In this document: positions 41,107 through 49,730 of the stretch, piece by piece | How the letters are laid out: the number at the start of each line of letters is the position of its first letter | How positions within the stretch are numbered: the first letter of the stretch is position 1 | Assembly: GCF_026017845.1 (NCBI RefSeq) | Contig: NZ_CP100416.1 | Coordinates: 386,972 to 450,971 of the forward strand | Direction of reading: 5' to 3' | DNA length: 64,000 nt | Source of the DNA: Amycolatopsis mediterranei | Lineage (GTDB): Bacteria; Actinomycetota; Actinomycetes; Mycobacteriales; Pseudonocardiaceae | Program-made: the position numbers and the translations under genes | Notes under the pieces: model-generated | What the model saw: the letters and a program-made list of their open reading frames with translations, nothing else | Told to the model about the DNA's origin: nothing | The model's database searches: none

Positions 41107-41801
41107 CGCGCCCGCACCTTCCGCGACCAGGGCGCCAGCACGCGCTCGCTGAGCCAGAGGACCAGGTCGACCACCACCGCCAGGACGACCGACAGGCCCA
41201 CGCCGACGATGATCATCGTCGGGTTGGGGGTCGCCGTCTGGATGCCCGCGCGGATGAAGTAGCCCAGACCGCCGAGGCCGAGCATCGAGGTGACCGTCAC
41301 CAGGCCGATCGTCGTCACCGCCGCGACCCGCAAGCCGGCGATCACCACCGGCAGGGCGAGGGGCAGCTCGATCTGCCAGAGCAGCTTGCCGCGCGTGTAC
41401 CCCATCCCGACCGCGGCCTCGCGGACCTCGTTCGGCACCTGGTCGACGCCGGTGACGATGTTGCGGATCAGGATGAGCAGCGTGTACGTCGCGAGCGGGA
41501 TCATCGCGGAAACGAACGTCAGCCCGAAGAACGGCACCAGAACCGCGAACGCGCCGAGGCTCGGGATCACGTACAGCGCGCCCGCCGTGCCGAGGATCAC
41601 CGGGTACGACCAGCGGTAACGGAGGGAGACCACGGCGAGCCCGATCGAAACGACCAGGCCGATGCCGAGCGCGGCGCCGGTCAGGGAGATGTGCTCGACG
41701 AGGCGCTGGACGATGGCGTCGGCGTTGCGGTCCACCCACTTCCACTGGAAGATCGGGGGCCCGCTGTCGGCGGCCAGCGGCGTCACCGTGTTCACGTGCA
41801 C
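41103..41801 (-). CDS. Osmoprotectant ABC transporter permease (first subunit)
   Basis: 232 residues from GTG 41801. VEHISLTGAALGIGLVVSIGLAVVS, RNIVTGVDQVPNEVREAAVGMGYTRGKLLWQIELPLALPVVIAGLRVAAVTTIGLVTVTSMLGLGGLGYFI. It forms a heterodimer with the next gene. No ATP-binding subunit is encoded in this operon or anywhere in the window. Confidence 0.92.
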   Translation of the reverse strand: MHVNTVTPLAADSGPPIFQWKWVDRNADAIVQRLVEHISLTGAALGIGLVVSIGLAVVSLRYRWSYPVILGTAGALYVIPSLGAFAVLVPFFGLTFVSAMIPLATYTLLILIRNIVTGVDQVPNEVREAAVGMGYTRGKLLWQIELPLALPVVIAGLRVAAVTTIGLVTVTSMLGLGGLGYFIRAGIQTATPNPTMIIVGVGLSVVLAVVVDLVLWLSERVLAPWSRKVRAR

Positions 41802-41940
41802 CGGCCGACCCTACCCCGATCGGGCCCAAATATTCCGCGGAGTGAGAATTTCGGGGGCTTTCTCCCACGATGTGGATTCTTGTCGGAGGTCCGGGCTAGG
41901 GTCCCTTGCGTCTGTTCGAGTGACGAAGGAGTGGGGATTC

Positions 41941-42861
41941 GTGCGCTGGTTCCGTAACGCGTCCGTGGTGGCGGCGGCCCTCGCGGCAACGCTCGGTTTG
42001 GCCGCCTGTGGCGGCAGCGACAGCGGTGACAAGCCCGCCGCGCAGGGCAAGGGCGGGGCGCCGATCGTCGTCGCGTCCTTCAACTTCACCGACAGCCAGA
42101 TCCTCGCCGAGATCTACGCGCAGGCGCTGGAGGCCAAGGGCTACCCGGTGACGCGCAAGCTGAACCTCGGGTCGCGGGAGCTGATCTACCCGTCGCTGAA
42201 GTCCGGTGAGCTGCAGTTCATCCCGGAGTACCAGGGCGCGGCGATCACCACCGGCTTCGGCAAGGAGGCAGGCAAGACCGCGCAGGAAGAGCACGAGCAG
42301 CTGGCGAAGCTGTTCGAGCCCAGCGGCATCGGGCTGCTGAACTTCGCGGCCGCCGAGGACAAGAACACCTACATCATCAAGTCCGACCTGGCCAAGGAAA
42401 AGGGCATTGCGTCCATCAGCGACCTGAAGAAGCTCGACAAAGTCGTCATGGCCGGCCCGCCGGAGTGCGAGAAGCGCCTTCCGTGCTTCAAGGGCTTCAC
42501 GGACGTCTACAAGCTGACCAACATCACCTTCCAGACGATCCAGGAAGCCGGGCCGCGCGTCGAGCAGCTCAAGTCCGGGGCCGTCACGGTCATCCCGGTC
42601 GACTCGGTCAGCCCGCTGACCGGTGACTCGAAGTACACCGTGCTCAAGGACGACCTCAACATCGTGCCGACCGAGAACGTCGTGCCCGCGGTGACCAAGA
42701 AGGTGCTCGACGAGCGCGGCGCCGACTTCGCCAACGCCGTGAACGCCGTCAGCGGGAAGCTGACGACCGACGTCATGCGGGACCTGAACAAGCGCGTCGA
42801 CTCCGACGGCGAACGAGCCGCAGACGTCGCGAAGGACTGGCTGGGCCAGGCCGGGCTCTGA
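41941..42861 (+). CDS. Osmoprotectant/glycine betaine-binding lipoprotein (OpuC/ProX-like)
   Basis: 306 residues from GTG 41941, with AAGGAG upstream. Lipobox AATLGLAAC with Cys23. IVVASFNFTDSQILAEIYAQALEAKGYPVTRKLNLGSRELIYPSLKSGELQFIPEYQG is the OpuAC fold start. It captures betaine, choline or similar solutes outside the membrane and delivers them to the divergent permeases. Confidence 0.93.
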   Translation: MRWFRNASVVAAALAATLGLAACGGSDSGDKPAAQGKGGAPIVVASFNFTDSQILAEIYAQALEAKGYPVTRKLNLGSRELIYPSLKSGELQFIPEYQGAAITTGFGKEAGKTAQEEHEQLAKLFEPSGIGLLNFAAAEDKNTYIIKSDLAKEKGIASISDLKKLDKVVMAGPPECEKRLPCFKGFTDVYKLTNITFQTIQEAGPRVEQLKSGAVTVIPVDSVSPLTGDSKYTVLKDDLNIVPTENVVPAVTKKVLDERGADFANAVNAVSGKLTTDVMRDLNKRVDSDGERAADVAKDWLGQAGL

Positions 42862-42862
42862 G

Positions 42863-43642
42863 CTACGCGATCCCGCTGACGACCCACGCCCGGGCCGTCA
42901 GCGGGATCGAGCCGTCCGGATCCATCGGCAGGCGGCTGCGCAGCAGCTCGCGGATCCGGTCGCGGTGCGCCGGCGGGAGCGTGGCCAGGTAGGTCGGCGC
43001 CGGGCCCTGCGCGCCGAGGAACGGCTGCCAGTAGTCGTCGAAGTCCGCGAACACCGTCGGGATCCTGATCTCCCCGACTGATACCGCCGTGAAGCCCGCG
43101 TCCGTCCACAACCGGCCCAGCGGCTCCGGGCGGCACAGTGTGAAGCGGCGGCCCTCGTCCAGCTCGGCGACCGCCTCCGGGTCGAGCTCGCCGGCCGCGT
43201 CCCAGAACCGGCGGATCAGCTCCATGCCCTCGGCGAGGTCCCACAGGTAGGTGGCGGCCAGGCCGCCCGGTGCGGTCACCCGCGCGATTTCCGCCGCCGC
43301 GCGGTCCGGGTCGGGGACGAAGTTCAGGACCAGGCCCGACACGACCACGTCGAACCGGGCGTCCGGGAACGGCAGTGAGCGGGCGTCGGCGAGGGTGAAC
43401 GTCGCCCGCGGATCGGTCACGCTCGCGCGGGCCGTCTTCAGGAATCCCTCGGACGGGTCGGCGCCGACGACTTCCGCGGGGTCGGCGGCCGCCAGCACCG
43501 CCGACGTCAGCGCGCCGGTGCCGCAGCCGACGTCGAGCCAGCGCCGGCTCGCCGGGGCGCCGAGCTGCCGCACGAACGTCGCCGCGATCCGGCGGCTCCA
43601 CCGTCCGATGTAGGCCTCGTAAGCGTCGCCGGACTGCCACAT
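42863..43642 (-). CDS. Class I SAM-dependent methyltransferase
   Basis: 259 residues. WLDVGCGTGALTSAVLAAA, VGADPSEGFLKTAR, ADARSLPFPDARFDVVVSGLVLNFVPDPDRAAAEIARVTAPGGLAATYLWD: complete motifs I-III plus post-I of the Methyltransf_11 type. Substrate unknown. It ends two bases from the convergent binding-protein gene and follows the MarR gene after 29 bases. Confidence 0.9.
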   Translation of the reverse strand: MWQSGDAYEAYIGRWSRRIAATFVRQLGAPASRRWLDVGCGTGALTSAVLAAADPAEVVGADPSEGFLKTARASVTDPRATFTLADARSLPFPDARFDVVVSGLVLNFVPDPDRAAAEIARVTAPGGLAATYLWDLAEGMELIRRFWDAAGELDPEAVAELDEGRRFTLCRPEPLGRLWTDAGFTAVSVGEIRIPTVFADFDDYWQPFLGAQGPAPTYLATLPPAHRDRIRELLRSRLPMDPDGSIPLTARAWVVSGIA

Positions 43643-43671
43643 GGCCCCGAGTACAGCACGGAAACCGCTGC

Positions 43672-44142
43672 TCAGCCGCCGGACAGGGCCCCGGTCGCGT
43701 CGTGGCCCGCCGACGTCGTGCGGCGCAGGAACCCGGCGATCAGCGCCAGCTCGTCCTCGGTGTAGCCCGCGCAGAGCTCGTCCATCGCGGTGTTCATCCC
43801 CGCGTAGAGCCGGAACAGCTCGGCGTTGCGGCCGCGGACCGCGCGGACGGCGACCGAGCGCCGGTCGGCTGCCTCGGGGTCGCGTTCGCGGACGATCCAG
43901 CCGCCCTTCTGCAGCCGGTCGAGGATGCCGGTCATCGTCGCCGGGTGCAGGCCGGCCCGGCGGGCCAGCGCGCTCGGGCTGAGCGGGCCGTGCCGGGCGA
44001 TCAGCTCCAGGCAGTCGAGGTCGACGTCCTTGAGCGCCAGCTGGGCGCTGACCTGGTGGTTCAGCAGCGAAAGCTGGTTGCGCAGCTCCCGCAGCGCGTC
44101 CTTCACCGCCGCCGTGGACCGGCGGCGCGCTCCCGCACTCAT
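43672..44142 (-). CDS. MarR-family regulator
   Basis: 156 residues. Winged helix: LSPSALARRAGLHPATMTGILDRLQKGGWIVRERDPEAADRRSVAVRAV, with flanking dimerisation helices. ATG 44142. It may control the methyltransferase behind it and/or the divergent SRPBCC gene. Confidence 0.92.
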   Translation of the reverse strand: MSAGARRRSTAAVKDALRELRNQLSLLNHQVSAQLALKDVDLDCLELIARHGPLSPSALARRAGLHPATMTGILDRLQKGGWIVRERDPEAADRRSVAVRAVRGRNAELFRLYAGMNTAMDELCAGYTEDELALIAGFLRRTTSAGHDATGALSGG

Positions 44143-44255
44143 ATGACCCTCGTATCAGTCGGCTGAGGAGCAGCCTAACCGCCGAGGGCGCCCGTCGCGG
44201 GTGCGACGGGCGGTGGAATCGTGGACCCTGATCTGTACGCCGGAAGAGGAGTGAA

Positions 44256-44690
44256 ATGGGAAAGGTCACGGCCACCGCGGAGCGCACCATCGACGCCCCG
44301 GCCGACAAGGTCCGCGCGCTCGTCGCCGACTACGCCGAGACGCGGCCGAAGCTGCTCACCGAGCACTACCGCGACTACCAGGTCACCGAAGGCGGGGTCG
44401 GCGCGGGCACCAAGGCGGCCTGGAAGCTGCAGGCGACGTCCAAGCGCGTGCGCGACGTCAAGGCGACGGTCACCGAGCCGCGGCCGGGGACGCTGGTCGA
44501 GACCGACGCGAACTCCAGCATGGTCACCACGTGGACGGTCGCCGAAGCGGGTGACCGCAGTGTGGTGAAGATCGAGACCACGTGGGACGGTGCGGGCGGG
44601 ATCGGCGGCTTCTTCGAGAAGACGTTCGCGCCCGGCGGGCTCAAGAAGATCTACGACGGCGTGCTCGAGAAGCTCGCGGAGATCGTGTAG
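44256..44690 (+). CDS. SRPBCC-family (START-like) protein
   Basis: 144 residues. KVTATAERTIDAPADKVRALVADYAETRPKLLTEHYRDYQVTEGGVGAGTKAAWKLQ and TWDGAGGIGGFFEKTFAPGGLKKIYDGVLEKLAEIV match polyketide_cyc2-type START domains that bind hydrophobic ligands. GGAAGAGGAG precedes the ATG. Confidence 0.9.
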   Translation: MGKVTATAERTIDAPADKVRALVADYAETRPKLLTEHYRDYQVTEGGVGAGTKAAWKLQATSKRVRDVKATVTEPRPGTLVETDANSSMVTTWTVAEAGDRSVVKIETTWDGAGGIGGFFEKTFAPGGLKKIYDGVLEKLAEIV

Positions 44691-44784
44691 CTCGTCACAA
44701 TCGGAATCTGCGCCCCGGTTAGCTGGTTGCATCGGGTGGAATCCGGGGCGTCTGCCCCGCTTCGAGATTTGAGGAGTTCGAACG

Positions 44785-45792
44785 GTGACCACAGCGACCG
44801 AAATCCGGCTGGCTTCGCGTCCGGAAGGTGTTCCGACGCAGGACAACTTCGAGATCGTCGACACCGAGGTGCCGTCGGTGGGCGACGGCCAGATCCTGGT
44901 CCGCAACCTGATCATGAGCGTCGACCCGGCGATGCGCGGCCGCATGAAGGACGTCAAGTCCTACGCGCCGCCGTTCCAGGTCGGCGAGGTCATGTCGGGC
45001 GGCGCGGTCGGCGAGGTCGTCGAGTCCCGTGTGGACGACGTCAAGCCGGGTGACCACGTGCTGCACCAGGCCGGCTGGCGCACCCACGCCGTGCTCGACG
45101 CGGGCCGGTACGTCAAGGTCGACGGCGCCGCGGCGCCGCTGTCGACGTACCTCGGCGTGCTCGGCATGCCGGGCCTGACCGCGTACGCGGGCCTGCTGGA
45201 GTCGGCCGAGTTCAAGCCGGGCGACACGGTGTTCGTCTCGGGTGCGGCCGGCGCGGTCGGCTCGCTGGTCGGGCAGCTCGCGAAGCTGAAGGGCGCCAAG
45301 CGCGTCATCGGCTCGGCGGGTTCGGCGGAGAAGGTCCGGCACCTGATCGACGACCTCGGCTTCGACGCCGCCTTCAACTACAAGGACGGCCCGGTCGCCG
45401 AGCAGCTGCACAAGGCGGCGCCGGAGGGGATCGACGTCTACTTCGACAACGTCGGCGGCGAGCACCTCGAAGCCGCGATCGACGCGATCACCGTGCACGG
45501 CCGGATCGCCGTCTGCGGGATGATCTCCACGTACAACGCGACCGAGCCGACGCCGGCGCCGCGCAACCTCGCGCAGGTCATCGCCAAGCGGCTCACCATC
45601 CGCGGCCTGCTGGTGATCGACCACTGGCACCTGCAGCAGCAGTTCGTCACCGAGGTCGCACCGTTGGTCAACTCCGGCGAGATCAAGTACTCGGAGACCT
45701 TCGTCGACGGCATCCGCAACGCGCCGGAGGCGTTCCTCGGCCTGCTGTCGGGCGCCAACACCGGCAAGATGCTGGTCCGGATCGCGGACTAG
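44785..45792 (+). CDS. NADP-dependent medium-chain oxidoreductase (CurA / prostaglandin reductase type)
   Basis: 335 residues from GTG 44785 (GAGGAG upstream). Zinc-free MDR fold: LIMSVDPAMRGRM, GVLGMPGLTAYAGLLE, VFVSGAAGAVGSLVGQLAKLKGAKRVIGSAGS, NYKDGPVAEQLHKAAPEGIDVYFDNVGGEHL. It reduces double bonds of unsaturated ketones or aldehydes with NADPH. Confidence 0.93.
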   Translation: MTTATEIRLASRPEGVPTQDNFEIVDTEVPSVGDGQILVRNLIMSVDPAMRGRMKDVKSYAPPFQVGEVMSGGAVGEVVESRVDDVKPGDHVLHQAGWRTHAVLDAGRYVKVDGAAAPLSTYLGVLGMPGLTAYAGLLESAEFKPGDTVFVSGAAGAVGSLVGQLAKLKGAKRVIGSAGSAEKVRHLIDDLGFDAAFNYKDGPVAEQLHKAAPEGIDVYFDNVGGEHLEAAIDAITVHGRIAVCGMISTYNATEPTPAPRNLAQVIAKRLTIRGLLVIDHWHLQQQFVTEVAPLVNSGEIKYSETFVDGIRNAPEAFLGLLSGANTGKMLVRIAD

Positions 45793-46412
45793 AGGAGCTC
45801 GGCCAGCTCCGGCAGGGTCGACGCGGTGTAGGTGGGCGCGGGCGAGCCGGGCAGCGGGTGGACACCGGGACGGGTGAGCAACGCCGTCTCGAGCCCCGCC
45901 GCCTGGGCGCCCGCGATGTCCCAGCCGTGCGCGGCGATCATGACCGCCCGCTCCCCGGGGTAAGCGGCCGTGACCTGCCGGTAGGGCTCCGGCGCGGGCT
46001 TGAGCCTGCCGACCTGCTCGGCCGAGAAGATCCGGTCGAGCAGCGGGGCCAGCCCGGCGTTCAGCAGCTGCGCCTCGGCGGTGGCGAGCGGCGAATTCGT
46101 GAGGGCGACGACGGTGTGGCCCTGTTCGCGCAGTTTCACCAGGCCGGGTTCGACGTCCGGGTGGGCGGGGAGGCTGCGCAATCCGTCGCCGATCGCCTGG
46201 AGGTCGATCTCCCGGCCGTGCCGGGCGGCGACCTCGATCGCCGCGTCGCCGGCGATGCCCGCGAAGTCCCGGTAGCCGCCGGTCGCCGTCACGGTCAGAA
46301 CCGTGTGGATCGCCAGGCCGAACCACTCGCGCCGCAGCTCGGGGCCGCCGATGGTGGCGTCCAGCGCGGCGAGGTCCAGCAAGGTCTCGTTGACGTCGAG
46401 GACGCACAGCAT
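45789..46412 (-). CDS. Haloacid dehalogenase type II-like HAD hydrolase
   Basis: 207 residues. Motif I VLDVNETLLDL (the usual DxN/DxD nucleophile), motif II VVALTNSPLAT, motif III GRLKPAPEPYRQV and motif IV MIAAHGWDIAGAQAAGLETALL, which is the type II haloacid dehalogenase pattern. It may hydrolyse 2-haloacids or a phosphate ester. Overlaps the oxidoreductase end by 4 bases. Confidence 0.9.
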   Translation of the reverse strand: MLCVLDVNETLLDLAALDATIGGPELRREWFGLAIHTVLTVTATGGYRDFAGIAGDAAIEVAARHGREIDLQAIGDGLRSLPAHPDVEPGLVKLREQGHTVVALTNSPLATAEAQLLNAGLAPLLDRIFSAEQVGRLKPAPEPYRQVTAAYPGERAVMIAAHGWDIAGAQAAGLETALLTRPGVHPLPGSPAPTYTASTLPELAELL

Positions 46413-46444
46413 GCGATCAGTATCGCGCCTTCGTGCGGTGCGCT

Positions 46445-47044
46445 CTAGTGACGACCGCCGGCCGTCCGGCCCGCGATCACGATCCGCGCCGCCTCGATGG
46501 ACTTCTGCTCCACCAGGTCCACCGAATAGCCGTGCTTCACGAAGACGCCGTCGAGCTGGAACGTGCCGTAGCCGTGGGCCTGGGTGAACAGCTGCTCCAT
46601 CAGCTCGAGGGCCGTTGCCGGGTCCGGGGCGACGGCCAGGCAGCGCATCAGGAACTCGTCGGTCAGCCGGCGGGTCTGCTCGTGCAGGCCGACGTGCTCC
46701 GGACTGTGCAAGCCGTCCGCGTAGATGACGTTCATCCCCGCGCGCCGCTCGATCAGGTACCGCGTGTAGGCGCCCGCGGCCGCGGCCAGGGCGTCCGCCG
46801 GGTCGTCGTGCTTCTCGGCCGCCGCGGCGACGCGGTCGGCCAGCTGGCAGGCGATGTGGCAGGCGACCTCGGCCAAGAGCGTCTCGCGGTCGGCGAAGTG
46901 CCGATACGGCGCGCCGGGGCTCACCTTCGCCCTTCGCGCGACCTCGGCGACCGAGAAGCCCGCCAGTCCCTGCTCCGCGATCAGGTCGAGCGAGACGCGC
47001 ACGAGCTCCCCGCGGAGGTCGCCGTGGTGGTACTTGCCGCCCAT
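46445..47044 (-). CDS. TetR-family regulator of the divergent alcohol dehydrogenase
   Basis: 199 residues. HTH: YHHGDLRGELVRVSLDLIAEQGLAGFSVAEVARRAKVSPGAPYRHFADRETLLAEV. Large C-terminal domain (TetR_C_33-like). Two 16-bp palindromes at 47083-47121 between it and the ADH gene are the likely operators. Confidence 0.92.
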   Translation of the reverse strand: MGGKYHHGDLRGELVRVSLDLIAEQGLAGFSVAEVARRAKVSPGAPYRHFADRETLLAEVACHIACQLADRVAAAAEKHDDPADALAAAAGAYTRYLIERRAGMNVIYADGLHSPEHVGLHEQTRRLTDEFLMRCLAVAPDPATALELMEQLFTQAHGYGTFQLDGVFVKHGYSVDLVEQKSIEAARIVIAGRTAGGRH

Positions 47045-47082
47045 GAGCCGGATCACATCTCTCGCTCGAGATACGGAAATAA

Positions 47083-47121
47083 GTAAGACCCCTCTTACGT
47101 AGAATGTAAGAGACCTCTTAC
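47083..47121. promoter_or_regulatory. Two 16-bp TetR-type palindromes flanking a -10
   Basis: GTAAGACCCCTCTTAC (47083-47098) and GTAAGAGACCTCTTAC (47106-47121) have identical GTAAGA/TCTTAC half-sites, centres 23 bases apart. TAGAAT (47100-47105) between them is a -10 toward the ADH gene. Repressor binding would block the promoter. Confidence 0.8.
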
Positions 47122-47152
47122 GAACCAACGGTACTTGACCTTGGAGGGTTCC

Positions 47153-48202
47153 ATGAGCACCACCACGCACGCCATCGCCGTTCCGGCGCCGGGCGCGCCG
47201 CTGGCGCCGACCACGATCGAGCGCCGTGACCTGCGCCCCGACGACGTGCTGATCGACATCGCCTACGCCGGCATCTGCCACAGCGACCTCCACCAGGCGA
47301 AGGAGGACTGGGGCCAGGCGATCTTCCCGATGGTCCCGGGCCACGAGATCGCCGGCGTGGTCGCCGCGGTCGGCTCCGACGTCACGAAGTACCAGGTCGG
47401 CGACCGCGTCGGCGTCGGCTGCATGGTCGACTCCTGCGGCGAGTGCGAATACTGCCTGGCCGGCACCGAGCAGTTCTGCCTCAAGGGCAACATCCAGACC
47501 TACAACGGTGTCGGCTTCGACGGCGAGAACACCTACGGCGGCTACAGCAACCAGATCGTCGTGAAGGACGCCTTCGTCCTCCGCATCCCGGAGGGCATCG
47601 AACTCGACGTCGCCGCACCGCTGCTCTGCGCGGGCATCACCACCTACTCGCCGCTGCACCACTGGGGCGCCGGCCCCGGCAAGAAGGTCGCCGTGATCGG
47701 CCTCGGCGGGCTCGGCCACATGGCCGTCAAGATCGCCGCCGCGATGGGCGCCGAGGTGACCGTGCTCAGCCAGAGCCTCAAGAAGCGGGAGGACGGCCTC
47801 AAGCTCGGCGCGAAGGACTACTACGCGACCGGCGACGAGTCCACGTTCGACGTCCTGCGCGGCAAGTTCGACCTCATCCTCAACACCGTGTCGGCCAAGC
47901 TGCCGGTGGACGCCTACCTCGGCCTGCTGCGGGTCGGTGGCGCGATGGTGAACGTCGGCGCGCCCGGCGAGCCGCTGTCCTACCACGCCTTCTCGCTGAT
48001 CGGCGCCAACCGGGTGCTGGCCGGCTCGATGATCGGCGGCATCCCCGAGACCCAGCAGATGCTGGACTTCTGCGCGGAGCACGGCATCGGCGCGGAGATC
48101 GAGACGATCTCGGCCGACAAGGTCAACGAGGCCTACGAGCGCATCGAGAACTCCGACGTGCGCTACCGGTTCGTCATCGACGCCAAGACGATCGGCGCGT
48201 GA
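47153..48202 (+). CDS. Zinc-dependent alcohol dehydrogenase (NADP, cinnamyl/YahK type)
   Basis: 349 residues from ATG 47153 (TTGGAGGG upstream). Catalytic zinc ligands in AGICHSDLH and [10 protein letters not shown], structural zinc cysteines in [21 protein letters not shown], and the coenzyme loop [17 protein letters not shown]. Broad aldehyde reductase/alcohol dehydrogenase, probably induced through the TetR protein by an aldehyde or toxic compound. Confidence 0.94.
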   Translation: MSTTTHAIAVPAPGAPLAPTTIERRDLRPDDVLIDIAYAGICHSDLHQAKEDWGQAIFPMVPGHEIAGVVAAVGSDVTKYQVGDRVGVGCMVDSCGECEYCLAGTEQFCLKGNIQTYNGVGFDGENTYGGYSNQIVVKDAFVLRIPEGIELDVAAPLLCAGITTYSPLHHWGAGPGKKVAVIGLGGLGHMAVKIAAAMGAEVTVLSQSLKKREDGLKLGAKDYYATGDESTFDVLRGKFDLILNTVSAKLPVDAYLGLLRVGGAMVNVGAPGEPLSYHAFSLIGANRVLAGSMIGGIPETQQMLDFCAEHGIGAEIETISADKVNEAYERIENSDVRYRFVIDAKTIGA

Positions 48203-48209
48203 CACCGGG

Positions 48210-48249
48210 CACGGCAACCGCGTCAGAACACCACGGTGCGGTTGCCGTG
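48210..48249. terminator. Bidirectional hairpin overlapping the purU end
   Basis: CACGGCAACCGC (48210-48221) pairs perfectly with GCGGTTGCCGTG (48238-48249). The right arm lies inside the last codons of purU, so the terminator shares DNA with the coding sequence. Confidence 0.7.
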
Positions 48250-49089
48250 CACCAGCACGCGGTTCTCCAGGTGCCACCGGAGGCCGCGCGCCAGCGTCAC
48301 TTTTTCGATGTCGCGGCCCTTGCGGACCATGTCCTCGACCGAGTCGCCGTGGTCGACGCGGATGACGTCCTGCTCGATGATCGGGCCCGCGTCGAGGTCC
48401 GCCGTCACGTAGTGGCAGGTCGCGCCGACCAGCTTCACACCGCGCGTGTGGGCCTGGTGGTACGGCTTCGCGCCGATGAACGACGGCAGGAAGCTGTGGT
48501 GGATGTTGATCGCCCGCCCGGCCCACTCGCGGCAGAGGTCGGCGGGCAGGATCTGCATGAACCGGGCCAGCACCACCGCGTGCGGGTCGTGCTCGCCGAC
48601 CAGCTTGCGCACCTGCGCGAACGCCCCGGCCTTGTCGCCCGGCGGGAACGGCACGTGGTGGAACGGGATGCCGTGCGCGCGGGTGATGTCGGCCAGTGAG
48701 TCGTGGTTGCCGATCACCGCGGCGACGTCGACGTCGAGTTCCCCGGAGGCGACGCGGCCGAGCAGGTCGTACAGGCAGTGCCCGGCCTTGGAGACGAGGA
48801 TCACCGCGCGCCGCCGCTCGCCGGTGTCGCTGACCTGCCAGCTCGACTCGGCGGACAGTTCCGCGGCGACCTCGCCGAAGCGGGCGCGCAGCTCGGCGGC
48901 GTCGAAGGGCAGCGAGTCGGCCCGGACCACCTGGCGGGTGAAGAACCAGCCCGTGTCCGGGTCGGTGTGGTAGGCCGCCTCGACGATCCAGCCGCCGTGC
49001 TCGGCGAGGAACCCGGAGATCCGGGCGATGATGCCGGTGCGGTCGGGGCAGCCGAAGGTGATGACGTAGCGGCGTTCGGGAGCGGTCAC
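48223..49089 (-). CDS. purU: Formyltetrahydrofolate deformylase
   Basis: 288 residues from GTG 49089. N-terminal ACT domain (YVITFGCPDRTGIIARISGFLAEHGG). The formyltransferase fold has IGNHDSL, INIHHSFLPSFIGAKPYHQA with the catalytic His, and CHYVTADLDAGPIIEQD with the catalytic Asp. It releases formate from 10-formyl-THF to balance one-carbon pools. Confidence 0.96.
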   Translation of the reverse strand: MTAPERRYVITFGCPDRTGIIARISGFLAEHGGWIVEAAYHTDPDTGWFFTRQVVRADSLPFDAAELRARFGEVAAELSAESSWQVSDTGERRRAVILVSKAGHCLYDLLGRVASGELDVDVAAVIGNHDSLADITRAHGIPFHHVPFPPGDKAGAFAQVRKLVGEHDPHAVVLARFMQILPADLCREWAGRAINIHHSFLPSFIGAKPYHQAHTRGVKLVGATCHYVTADLDAGPIIEQDVIRVDHGDSVEDMVRKGRDIEKVTLARGLRWHLENRVLVHGNRTVVF

Positions 49090-49112
49090 CCCGGCATTCT
49101 CCCTGGCGCTGG

Positions 49113-49730
49113 TCAGGGCGCCGCGAGCGGTGCGAGGTCCCCCGTGACGGACGCCCGGTGCGGACGGCCCCACAGCGCCCGGTAGACGTCGTCGGCGGCG
49201 CCGGACACTTCCGCGCCGGGCTCGCCGAGGGACCACGTGCGCTCCGGTGTCGTGACGCGGACATCGGCCTTCCGGCCCAGGCGCGGGCAGAGGTAGGTCA
49301 GGAACTCGTCGATCCCGTCGTTCGCGAAGGCGGGGGAGAAGCGGGTCCGCGGGCCGTCTTCGAGGGCCGATTCGGCGTCGAGGCGGTGGATCGCCGTCTC
49401 GTGCGCCATCCGCCGCGTCCAGTCGCCGACCGTCACGGAAAAGCCCGGGTACGGCGAGAAAGCCGGGGCTTCCGGGTCGCGGCCGAGTGCTTCGCGCAGA
49501 GCCAGGCGCTGCCCGTCCCACCACCCGAGCACGTCTTCCCAGTCTTCCGGTGGCGCCGGCTTCACAGGCCGGTTCACCGCCAGGCCGACAGCGAACCCGT
49601 GCACGAACGCGAGGTGCGTCACCAGGTCATGGACAGTCCACTTCGGACAGTTCGGCACCCGGGCCGACGGTCCGGCCGCCAGCGCCGCCCGCTTGAGCCC
49701 GTCGGCGTGGACGTCGATCGCTTCGAGCAT
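49113..49730 (-). CDS. Maleylpyruvate isomerase family mycothiol-dependent enzyme
   Basis: 205 residues. DinB-like N-terminal domain with PNCPKWTVHDLVTHLAFVHGFA, then WTRRMAHETAIHRLDAESAL, whose His residues bind metal in mycothiol-dependent maleylpyruvate isomerase. Consistent with mycothiol synthesis by mshA at 54936. True substrate unknown. Its first 104 bases overlap the DedA reading frame. Confidence 0.88.
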   Translation of the reverse strand: MLEAIDVHADGLKRAALAAGPSARVPNCPKWTVHDLVTHLAFVHGFAVGLAVNRPVKPAPPEDWEDVLGWWDGQRLALREALGRDPEAPAFSPYPGFSVTVGDWTRRMAHETAIHRLDAESALEDGPRTRFSPAFANDGIDEFLTYLCPRLGRKADVRVTTPERTWSLGEPGAEVSGAADDVYRALWGRPHRASVTGDLAPLAAP

